This document shows, piece after piece, positions 7,950-14,342 of a stretch of DNA of 33,042 nucleotides; the stretch's first letter is position 1, and each line of letters opens with the position of its first letter. The notes beneath the pieces were generated by a model that was given only the letters and a program-made list of their open reading frames with translations, had not been told where the DNA came from and did not search any database. This DNA comes from RGIG5057 sp964371585 (lineage in GTDB: Bacteria > Bacillota > Clostridia > TANB77 > CAG-465): assembly GCA_964371585.1 (NCBI GenBank), contig CAYJMD010000010.1, positions 1 through 33,042 on the forward strand, given 5' to 3'. A program made the position numbers and the translations under genes.

Positions 7950-7998
7950 GATGTTTCCTCCCTTATGCTTCTTTAATTAATTATAATCTAATGTTAGA

Positions 7999-8277
7999 TT
8001 ATTTTTTTATTACGATAAATTTTAAAACAGATTCATCTAATCTTAATTGTCTTTCTATTTCAACAATAGCATCTGGTTTAGATTCAAATGTAAATATAAC
8101 GTAGAAACCTTCATTTTGCTTTTTAATTTCATAAGCTAAAACTCTTTTTCCCCATTCGTCAACATTTGTAAGTGAACCATTTTGAGATATTAAATCTTTC
8201 ATTTTTTCTGCAAAAGCAACTTTTGTTTCATCAGTAGCTTTCATAGAAAGTATTGTTACTAATTCATAATTATTCAT
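7999..8277 (-). CDS. rpsF: 30S ribosomal protein S6
   Basis: A 92-aa S6 with the N-terminal NNYELVTILSM strand, the WGKRVLAYEIKKQNEGFYVIFTF core and a C-terminal RLDESVLKFIVIKK. It forms a heterodimer with S18 on 16S rRNA. It is the first gene of rpsF-ssb-rpsR, from a near-consensus promoter, with a leader that can fold over the ribosome site. The ATG at 8277 is preceded by the strong GGGAGGAG. Confidence 0.98.
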   Translation of the reverse strand: MNNYELVTILSMKATDETKVAFAEKMKDLISQNGSLTNVDEWGKRVLAYEIKKQNEGFYVIFTFESKPDAIVEIERQLRLDESVLKFIVIKK

Positions 8278-8279
8278 TT

Positions 8280-8330
8280 CTTACTCCTCCCTTCTGGACC
8301 TATGACCCTATATATAAATATAGAGTAAGG
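8280..8330 (-). promoter_or_regulatory. rpsF leader with Shine-Dalgarno-sequestering stem
   Basis: In the mRNA CTTACTC (8329-8323) can pair with GAGTAAG (8286-8280), closing a stem that takes in part of the GGGAGGAG ribosome site (8293-8284). A small CUAUAU/AUAUAG-type hairpin lies inside. S6:S18 autoregulatory leaders occur at this place in many bacteria. I do not see the CCG bulge described for that motif, so the assignment to that family is uncertain. Confidence 0.45.
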
Positions 8331-8344
8331 AAATTAACAGTACT

Positions 8345-8373
8345 ATTATAACATATTATGTAATTAAAATCAA
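8345..8373 (-). promoter_or_regulatory. sigma-A promoter of rpsF-ssb-rpsR
   Basis: Minus strand TTGATT (8373-8368), 17-nt spacer, TATAAT (8350-8345), with extended-10 TG. The predicted start near 8338 gives a leader of about 60 nt. Confidence 0.8.
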
Positions 8374-8529
8374 TTTTTTTAACAATTTTATAGATATTTT
8401 ATTTCCTTTTTATTGTATATGGAACTATTTTGTAATTTTTTTTATTTATTTGAAAATACTATACTATATATATGTAAATTTTTAACCTTAATTTTACTTT
8501 AACATATACTATAAGTATCTGGAGGTGTA

Positions 8530-9144
8530 ATTATCAAAGTAGAACAATTAAATGCTGATCAAATAAAGATAACAATGAATAAAGAAGATTTATCACATAT
8601 AAGTTTAAGTATTAATAAAATAAATGAGAATCCTACTATTATTGAGTCTTTAGCAATAAATATATTAAATAAAAATGTAGATTGTTTAAAAAATTTTAAA
8701 GATTCGGACGAAGTTTACATTGAAAGTTATATAGATTATAATAATTTAGTTCTAATAATTACTAATCTGAATTCAAAATATTTAGAAAAAAGTAATACTT
8801 ACTTTGATAATAAAATAAACAAAATTATGCAATTTGAAAAATATAATAATATGCACAGTAACCTTTATATGTTTAATAATATTGAAGATGTAAAACATTG
8901 TAGTGAAATCATAGCCTCTACACATTCTTATTTTAAAAAAAATTCTCTTTACAGATATAATGATTTATATTTCCTTATTTTTAGCAAAAGTTCCACTAAA
9001 AACATTAACTTTAAATCCACTCATCTCGTATTGAATGAATTTTCTTTAAATCATATCAGAACAGATATTTTAAATATTTCAATAGAAGAAAAAGGCGAGT
9101 GTTTAATTAAAAATTCTGCTATTCAAGAATTAATTTCTAATTAA
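8530..9144 (+). CDS. mecA: MecA-type adaptor protein, non-canonical start codon
   Basis: The sequence fits MecA, the ClpC adaptor that presents substrates such as competence and sporulation regulators for degradation. An N-terminal substrate-binding part begins KVEQLNADQIKITMNKEDL. The C-terminal ClpC-binding domain has IESYIDYNNLVLIITNL, LYRYNDLYFLIFSK and a final GECLIKNSAIQELI. The first ATG (8575) would remove the conserved first 14-15 residues. GGAGGTG at 8521-8527 instead points to ATT at 8530 or ATC at 8533. No ATG, GTG or TTG lies in frame between the upstream stop (8512) and 8575. The protein is about 204 aa, close to the family length. It has no acidic middle linker. It is convergent with the pilus operon, 2 nt apart. 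Confidence 0.8.
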   Translation: MIKVEQLNADQIKITMNKEDLSHISLSINKINENPTIIESLAINILNKNVDCLKNFKDSDEVYIESYIDYNNLVLIITNLNSKYLEKSNTYFDNKINKIMQFEKYNNMHSNLYMFNNIEDVKHCSEIIASTHSYFKKNSLYRYNDLYFLIFSKSSTKNINFKSTHLVLNEFSLNHIRTDILNISIEEKGECLIKNSAIQELISN

Positions 9145-9146
9145 CA

Positions 9147-9563
9147 TTATAGATTTATTTTAGAGAAACTATTTTTTCTTACTGAAATTGTAGTTTCTTT
9201 TTCTTTATATTTAACCATAAGCCCTTCTAGCACTACTTCTTTTTTCATAATACCATAGGTTATATTAAATTCAATTAGTTCACCATAAGGCTTAGGACTA
9301 TCTGGATATTTTAATATTATTTTATTACTATCAAATCCCTCTACTTCTAATTCATTGATCAAATTCAATTTTTCATTTTCTGTTAAATAACCAAATTTTT
9401 CAATAACAAATAAATATTTATTAGAAATTGTATTTAATTTCTCATAGTATACAAATGGTAACATTAGATTGATCATATGATATCCTACTATAATTAACAT
9501 TGTGATTGTTATTACTATTATAATTGGAGTTATGAGAATGCTATTTCCTTTTTTATTATTCAT
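9147..9563 (-). CDS. TadE-like minor pilin / pseudopilin
   Basis: 138 aa beginning MNNKKGNSILITPII: a short basic leader, a Gly6-Asn7 junction like a class III prepilin cleavage site, then a hydrophobic helix (about 8-33) and an extracytoplasmic domain of beta character. This is the layout of TadE/TadF-type pseudopilins of Flp pili. The usual Glu at +5 after cleavage is absent, as in many TadE-like proteins. It overlaps the preceding gene by 8 nt and is the last gene of the eight-gene operon. The start ATG has a GGGGG-type ribosome site. The assignment rests on architecture and neighbours, not on a strong motif. Confidence 0.55.
   Translation of the reverse strand: MNNKKGNSILITPIIIVITITMLIIVGYHMINLMLPFVYYEKLNTISNKYLFVIEKFGYLTENEKLNLINELEVEGFDSNKIILKYPDSPKPYGELIEFNITYGIMKKEVVLEGLMVKYKEKETTISVRKNSFSKINL
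9164..9208 (+). terminator. likely mecA terminator inside the 3' end of the opposing gene
   Basis: AGAAACTA (9164-9171) pairs with TAGTTTCT (9191-9198) and is followed by TTTTTCTTT on the plus strand. It lies antisense to the last codons of the TadE-like gene, so mecA transcription would enter that gene before stopping. Confidence 0.5.
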
Positions 9564-9993
9564 TACTTACCCCCAACATTTCTAATCTTAAAATATCAGA
9601 TATTTCCATATTATATTTTTCATTTCCATTTAAATTTATTAATGGAATATACTCATATGATAATAAGATATCAATTTTATTATCTACATAGTAAAAAGAT
9701 TTTATTTCTATAATTTCATTTGGATAATTTAGATTAATTAATTCTTGAGATTTTATTTTCATTTCTTCTAAATCATATGTATAATTATTATATTTTAAAA
9801 GTTCTGTATTTAGCTCCAAATAGCTATTTTGAACTATGTAAAATAAATCCTTTTTAATTCTAGTAATTCTAAAATTCAAATCGAACAAATTAATAAATAT
9901 GATAAACAGTGTCAATAATATTAACAATATAATAACTATACATACTATCACAATTCCTGATTTTTTGTTCTTATTATCGTTATTATGTAGCAA
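9556..9993 (-). CDS. second TadE/TadF-like pseudopilin
   Basis: 145 aa with a short basic N-terminus (NKNKKSG), a single hydrophobic helix at about 13-38 and a mostly polar remainder. Like its downstream neighbour it resembles a minor pilin entering the membrane by its N-terminus. It starts at TTG (9993) inside the end of the 515-aa gene (11-nt overlap), with GAGGTAA upstream, so the genes are translationally coupled. No family could be named from sequence alone. Confidence 0.5.
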   Translation of the reverse strand: MLHNNDNKNKKSGIVIVCIVIILLILLTLFIIFINLFDLNFRITRIKKDLFYIVQNSYLELNTELLKYNNYTYDLEEMKIKSQELINLNYPNEIIEIKSFYYVDNKIDILLSYEYIPLINLNGNEKYNMEISDILRLEMLGVSNE

Positions 9994-11530
9994 TATGAAT
10001 TACCTCATTTGTTCTATAAAAACCATCTAAGTAATAGTTGAAATTATAATTTAGTTCATCTATAACATCAATAAAAAATTCATATTTTTGGTTATTTAAT
10101 AGTACAACTATTTCATTTGGAGAACTTACTCTAGATCCTATATCATCAAAATTAATATCAAAATAATTTAAAGTTTTATCTCTTAAATATTTCCAACTAG
10201 CTAAACTATTTTCAAATAAATCATTAACCTCTATTTTAAAAACTGTTATTTCATTATTATTAATTAAAATATCATGTTTAGCGATCTTGTTATTAATTAT
10301 TATCTGAGTATTCTCACAATCTATTTTTTTATTTGTAGTAAATGTCAAAGCTAAATATCTAGATTTTTCTACGACTCCTAAAGAATTTATATTATTATCC
10401 TTATTTTTCGATTTTATAAGTGAAGTTAAAATATAATCTTCTTGTTTTTCTAATATATATAAAGATGATGACCTTATGATTTCTTGTTTTTCTGATGTTA
10501 AATATATTGTTTTGTTTGTTTCATCTTTAAATATACCATCTACTTCAAACTCTGTATAAAAATAACTTTCTACTTTTATATCCAGTGGGGTGTTTGAAGT
10601 TTCACTTAAGTCTTCTCTTTTTACTTGAAAATCATATGTTTTATTAATATAATCTTCTCTAGAAATACTTATTTTAGAAATCTCAACATTATCAATATAT
10701 AATATAGATACTAACTCTTTTATATTGTTTTTTGTTGCAAATTCATTTAATCCTGTAATATTAGCACCAAAATTTATTGGTATTATAATTGATTCTTCTT
10801 TTGAATTCATATTATAAGAATCATTAACTTTTAAATTAGAAACAACATTACAATTACTTGCCATTGGCTTTGTTGTATAAATAGCATATCTTATACTTCC
10901 ATTTGGAGCTATTCTACTTGCAGTTATAATGCCACTTGTTTTAAAACTAGATGGTGTATTTAATACTGCTTTATCTAAACCTATTTTATTTGCAGTTATA
11001 CCATAATCTATTTGGTTATACGGATTAGTTTTATTATTTACAAAATCAATTTGTCCAAATAGCATTGGAGTATTTATCATATACTCATAACCATTTTTAT
11101 CAATATTGTAATAATCATTCCAACTGTTATATGCTAAAGGTGAATAAATAAAATTCCAATTATTTGGTGTGCTCTCTGGAGCAAAATCAACAGGAAAATA
11201 AAAGTTATGCACAATTCCACCATTATAGTTGTATCCAAGCAAATTGAATTCCACATTATTAGAATTATAAATGTACTTTCCATTTTCTACTATCTTATAT
11301 CGCTGACTTTGATTATTAAACAATAACTCTGGCTCTCCATATACGAAAATATTATATATATTATATATTTTTTCAGATATACAATTCCCATGTACATTAT
11401 ATTTTGGAATACCTATAGTTTCTATCATAAACTCAAAATCACTTGAAATGTTTTGAGCATAAACATTTTGATTAGATAAGTAAATTGTGACAATAATAAA
11501 TAAAACAAAAAACTGTAAATATTTTTTCAT
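9983..11530 (-). CDS. unrecognised secreted 515-aa protein of the pilus operon
   Basis: I do not recognise the family. A clear signal peptide (MKKYLQFFVLFIIVTIYLS, cleavage likely after VYA at residue 25) is followed by about 490 residues rich in Asn, Ile and Tyr with beta-strand character, and no C-terminal anchor. A Cys-containing segment (HGNCISEKIYNIYN) lies near the mature N-terminus. It is by far the largest product of the operon and overlaps the following minor-pilin gene by 11 nt. An adhesin or tip component of the pilus is a reasonable inference from the location, nothing more. Confidence 0.65.
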   Translation of the reverse strand: MKKYLQFFVLFIIVTIYLSNQNVYAQNISSDFEFMIETIGIPKYNVHGNCISEKIYNIYNIFVYGEPELLFNNQSQRYKIVENGKYIYNSNNVEFNLLGYNYNGGIVHNFYFPVDFAPESTPNNWNFIYSPLAYNSWNDYYNIDKNGYEYMINTPMLFGQIDFVNNKTNPYNQIDYGITANKIGLDKAVLNTPSSFKTSGIITASRIAPNGSIRYAIYTTKPMASNCNVVSNLKVNDSYNMNSKEESIIIPINFGANITGLNEFATKNNIKELVSILYIDNVEISKISISREDYINKTYDFQVKREDLSETSNTPLDIKVESYFYTEFEVDGIFKDETNKTIYLTSEKQEIIRSSSLYILEKQEDYILTSLIKSKNKDNNINSLGVVEKSRYLALTFTTNKKIDCENTQIIINNKIAKHDILINNNEITVFKIEVNDLFENSLASWKYLRDKTLNYFDINFDDIGSRVSSPNEIVVLLNNQKYEFFIDVIDELNYNFNYYLDGFYRTNEVIHIAT

Positions 11531-11531
11531 A

Positions 11532-12095
11532 TTATCCCTCCTTAATCACTAATACCAGCATTGTATTTTCTATATCAAATGTAATAATAAAATTACTAAT
11601 AACTATTTTTAGTTCCTTTTCTAAATTATAATTATTCTTAACATTTACAAATTGTTCTTCTATTTTTTCAATAATAATATTAGTATTTATATCTAAAATA
11701 ATATTATCATACGAAACAGAATTCTCAATAGTATTTAAAATCTCTTGTAAGTAGTTTAAATCCACTAAAGCATTGGGCTGAATATCTTTAACTAATTTGT
11801 TCATAGTCAAAATTATCTCCTTTTCAGATATATTTATTTTTACATCATAATAACCATTTTTTATTTCTTTCTCAGTTCTACCTATAAATATCCTATTATT
11901 TTCTCTATCAACATAAATAAATCTATCTTCAACATTAAATTTATTATAGTCACATTCAAATCTAGTATAAGTCATTGTGTTATTACTTATATTAGAGTTA
12001 TAATTTATATTACTCACTACCAATAAGAATAATATAACTATAGAAATAGTGAAAAGCAGAAAATATTCTTTATTATTTATAAATTTAATTCTCAT
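11532..12095 (-). CDS. unrecognised membrane-anchored 187-aa protein of the pilus operon
   Basis: One N-terminal membrane segment (about 12-28) is followed by an extracytoplasmic domain of about 155 residues with strongly alternating strand pattern (RFIYVDRENNRIFIGRTEKEIKNG). No family is recognised. The ATG overlaps the end of the preceding gene by 11 nt, and the next gene follows with a 1-nt gap, which shows tight coupling. It could be a minor pilin or an assembly-platform partner. Confidence 0.6.
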   Translation of the reverse strand: MRIKFINNKEYFLLFTISIVILFLLVVSNINYNSNISNNTMTYTRFECDYNKFNVEDRFIYVDRENNRIFIGRTEKEIKNGYYDVKINISEKEIILTMNKLVKDIQPNALVDLNYLQEILNTIENSVSYDNIILDINTNIIIEKIEEQFVNVKNNYNLEKELKIVISNFIITFDIENTMLVLVIKEG

Positions 12096-12408
12096 ATAGT
12101 ATTTTTTTAAGTTGATGTGATAGTTGATAATCCGTAGTATAATAAATAAGATACCTTGATAAATCGAGTACTTTTTTTATTCTATTTACATTTAATGTTT
12201 TAAGCAGACATATCACATCTTTTTTATTTATAATAAGAGGTTTATATTTTTCTAAATCAATACTTTCTTCTTCAAAAAATATGTAATAATTTTTGAAAAC
12301 ACTATTATCATTAATAGACAATAATACATCAGATATTATATTTATATCACTACTTGTAATGTTATTTAATATTACTAATTTTATGTTATTTTTTTTTAAT
12401 ATTTTCAT
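12085..12408 (-). CDS. unrecognised 107-aa soluble protein of the pilus operon
   Basis: A cytoplasmic protein without signal or membrane segment. Alternating beta and alpha elements (IKLVILNNITSSDINIISDVLLS, YYIFFEEESIDLEKYKPLII) suggest a small Rossmann-like or receiver-like domain. In Tad loci the TadZ/CpaE ATPase carries an N-terminal receiver-like domain, and this gene could be a stand-alone relic of it. That is speculation; no Walker motif is present. Its ATG overlaps the CpaB-like gene's stop in ATGA. Confidence 0.55.
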   Translation of the reverse strand: MKILKKNNIKLVILNNITSSDINIISDVLLSINDNSVFKNYYIFFEEESIDLEKYKPLIINKKDVICLLKTLNVNRIKKVLDLSRYLIYYTTDYQLSHQLKKILYEN

Positions 12409-13079
12409 TTTATAATACTTGCACTAAAACTACCTTTTTCTTTTAAACTATTGTACATTATCGCTTCCTCCTTTTTTACATTAATTAGAATACCTTCAAT
12501 TTTATTTGAAGAGTTTGAAGTAGTGTTTTGACCTTTTCCTGAATTTGTGTAGATATCTATCACTTGTACATTTTCAAAGAGTTTAATCATAACTGATGTA
12601 GAAGTTCCTTCTCCAGTATAATACTTATTTTGACTAAGTGTATCTATAAAGTTAGTAACCTCATGTAATTTTGCATTATAATATATATTCACAAAATCAT
12701 TCTTACCTAAACTGTATCCAACACTGTCTTCTATATTACTTAAAGAGATAGCAATAATCTCCATATCATTTTCGGAAAAATTTTCTTTAGAAATAATCAT
12801 ATCATTAGTAATTATAGTATTTTCCAAATAATTATTTACAAATACATAATTCTCATTTATAGCTAAATCAAATTTACTACTATCAATGTTTATATCAGTT
12901 TGTATTTTTAGTTTTGTAAAATTATCTATAGATACACTATCACCTTTCATTGCAGAATCATTTAATATATATGCATATGTATACTCAGTATTATTGATAT
13001 ACATATTGTAAAAATAATTTAGAGTAAAATATATTATTACTGCTAATACTAAAATAATTAAATTTTTTTTAGATTTCAA
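12405..13079 (-). CDS. CpaB/RcpC-like Flp pilus assembly protein
   Basis: 224 aa with an N-terminal membrane segment (about 6-28) followed by the SAF-like part of CpaB/RcpC: AYILNDSAMKGDSVSIDNFTKLKI, then ENTIITNDMIISKENF, then VGYSLGKNDFVNIYY and a C-terminal domain ending with KIEGILINVKKEEAIMYNSLKEKG. CpaB works in the envelope during Flp pilus biogenesis. The start is TTG at 13079, one base after the pilin stop, with AGGTG of the pilin's last codons serving as ribosome site. This supports coupling to pilin translation. Confidence 0.7.
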   Translation of the reverse strand: MKSKKNLIILVLAVIIYFTLNYFYNMYINNTEYTYAYILNDSAMKGDSVSIDNFTKLKIQTDINIDSSKFDLAINENYVFVNNYLENTIITNDMIISKENFSENDMEIIAISLSNIEDSVGYSLGKNDFVNIYYNAKLHEVTNFIDTLSQNKYYTGEGTSTSVMIKLFENVQVIDIYTNSGKGQNTTSNSSNKIEGILINVKKEEAIMYNSLKEKGSFSASIIK

Positions 13080-13080
13080 A

Positions 13081-13302
13081 TTAAACTACACCTAATTGAC
13101 TAATTGCATTTGTAAACCAGCCATCCATTTCAGTCATAAGCGTAGTGAACATTTGAGAGATTTGTGGATAAAACAATAGAATTGTTACTGCTATAGATAT
13201 TCCTATTAACAGCATATTTTCCACTAGTTCGGATCCTCTTTTTCTTGATTTTGAAGATTTGTTTTTTTTAATTTTTATGAAACTTATTATTTTTTTTAAC
13301 AT
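13081..13302 (-). CDS. Flp-type IVb pilin
   Basis: A 73-aa prepilin with a long basic leader (residues 1-23) ending KRG, predicted cleavage Gly23-Ser24, then SELVENMLLIGISIAVTILLF with the diagnostic Glu at +5 (Glu28). The mature protein is about 50 residues, the size of a Flp major pilin: one helix and a short tail (MDGWFTNAISQLGVV). It should be processed by a TadV/PilD-type peptidase, which is not in this window. It has a strong AAGGAGG ribosome site. Confidence 0.8.
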   Translation of the reverse strand: MLKKIISFIKIKKNKSSKSRKRGSELVENMLLIGISIAVTILLFYPQISQMFTTLMTEMDGWFTNAISQLGVV

Positions 13303-13311
13303 TTTTCCTCC

Positions 13312-14118
13312 TTAAATAAATAAATTAGTTATATTTTCAGTTATTTGCATATACAAAGGGAATAACGTAATTAAAGCAATATTGATAATACAAAATAAAC
13401 AAGAAATAATAACCACTGACATTCTTTTAGACTCCTTATATTTTAATATTTTAAAATATGATAAATCTAAAGTTTTAGAAAACATTTCTAAGTTTTCCAA
13501 AAGTTTTCCATCATTCTCTCCTTGTAATAATAAATCACAAAACATATTATATTCTAAGAAAGAGAATTTTTTGCGCATAGTTTTCATTGCTTTTTGCATA
13601 TTTAAATTATACATCTCATAATTTGTTAAAAATTTTTCAAACTCTTTTTTAAACTGCTTGTTAGTTATAAGAATTAAGCATGTTCTAAGAGATTCACATA
13701 TTGTCATTTCAGTGCTTGTCGTTAGAATCAAATTATTTGTGATTTTAGATAAATCACTTAAAATATAAATATATTCTTTTTTTTTATATAGATATATAAA
13801 TATATCTGGAATAAAGAAAAAAAACATGAAATAGAATAATGAAAATACAAGATTAAAACTTCTAATATAAATAATTATTAAAACAATAATAGGTATTATA
13901 TACTTTATAAACACATATTTTTTTACAGTTAAATTAAATGGGTAATTTAAATTATTTAATTTATGATGTAAATTAGAGAAACACTTTATATTTGAAAATA
14001 TTGTTTTTTGAGTATAAAAATTTAAGTTTAATGATTTAAATTTTTTTGATGAAACATTAATGGAATTTAAATTATATGCTATTAGCAAAGAAACTAAACA
14101 AAAAAATATTATATGAAT
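13312..14118 (-). CDS. TadB/TadC-like pilus platform protein (T2SSF), ATT start
   Basis: The reading frame contains a T2SSF-like half: SDLSKITNNLILTTSTEMTICESL, then FLTNYEMYNLNMQKAMKTMRKKF and LLLQGENDGKLLENLEMFSKTL, with membrane segments at about 2-16, 71-110 and 235-258. Such proteins form the inner-membrane platform of Tad pili. GAGGAGGTGA (14132-14123) lies 7 nt before an in-frame ATT at 14118; the first conventional codon is a TTG at 14088, 37 nt from the site. Starting at ATT adds HIIFFCLVSLLIAYNL, an N-terminal membrane segment expected in this family, giving about 268 aa. It is the first gene of the eight-gene operon and the only T2SSF protein in it. Confidence 0.7.
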   Translation of the reverse strand: MHIIFFCLVSLLIAYNLNSINVSSKKFKSLNLNFYTQKTIFSNIKCFSNLHHKLNNLNYPFNLTVKKYVFIKYIIPIIVLIIIYIRSFNLVFSLFYFMFFFFIPDIFIYLYKKKEYIYILSDLSKITNNLILTTSTEMTICESLRTCLILITNKQFKKEFEKFLTNYEMYNLNMQKAMKTMRKKFSFLEYNMFCDLLLQGENDGKLLENLEMFSKTLDLSYFKILKYKESKRMSVVIISCLFCIINIALITLFPLYMQITENITNLFI

Positions 14119-14140
14119 TTAATCACCTCCTCATGCTCTT

Positions 14141-14169
14141 AATATAACATACCTAATTTTAAAAGTCAA
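14141..14169 (-). promoter_or_regulatory. sigma-A promoter of the Tad-like operon
   Basis: Minus strand TTGACT (14169-14164), 17-nt spacer, TATATT (14146-14141), with extended-10 TG. It implies a leader of about 16 nt before the ATT start. It is divergent from the HD-GYP promoter. Confidence 0.75.
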
Positions 14170-14297
14170 TAATTCTTATTATAAAGCGATTTACATATTT
14201 TGACAGTAAATTTGTTTTTTCTATTTTATGTAAAATTATATGTATTTATATTAACGCTGTACAGAAGTAGTAATATTTTTTTTACACAACAAAAAGC

Positions 14298-14326
14298 TTG
14301 AATTTTTTAAAATTTTATTATATAAT
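14298..14326 (+). promoter_or_regulatory. sigma-A promoter of the HD-GYP gene
   Basis: TTGAAT (14298-14303), 17-nt spacer, TATAAT (14321-14326). The expected start near 14333 coincides with the GGTGA ribosome site, so the leader is only about 10 nt. Confidence 0.7.
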
Positions 14327-14342
14327 TTAGTTGGTGATATAT

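Noticed and set aside
8450..8510. Sigma-A promoter for mecA (TTGAAA at 8450, or TATACT at 8505)
   Set aside because: Neither hexamer has a good partner at normal spacing, so no promoter is annotated although one must lie in this gap.
8575..8577. ATG at 8575 as start of mecA
   Set aside because: It lacks a ribosome site and would remove the conserved MecA N-terminus.
14088..14088. TTG at 14088 as start of the TadB/C-like gene
   Set aside because: It has no ribosome site and lies 37 nt downstream of a strong GAGGAGGTGA that fits the ATT at 14118.
14206..14240. TTGACA near 14203 as a second plus-strand promoter
   Set aside because: No acceptable -10 hexamer is found 16-18 nt downstream, while TTGAAT-17-TATAAT at 14298-14326 fits well.
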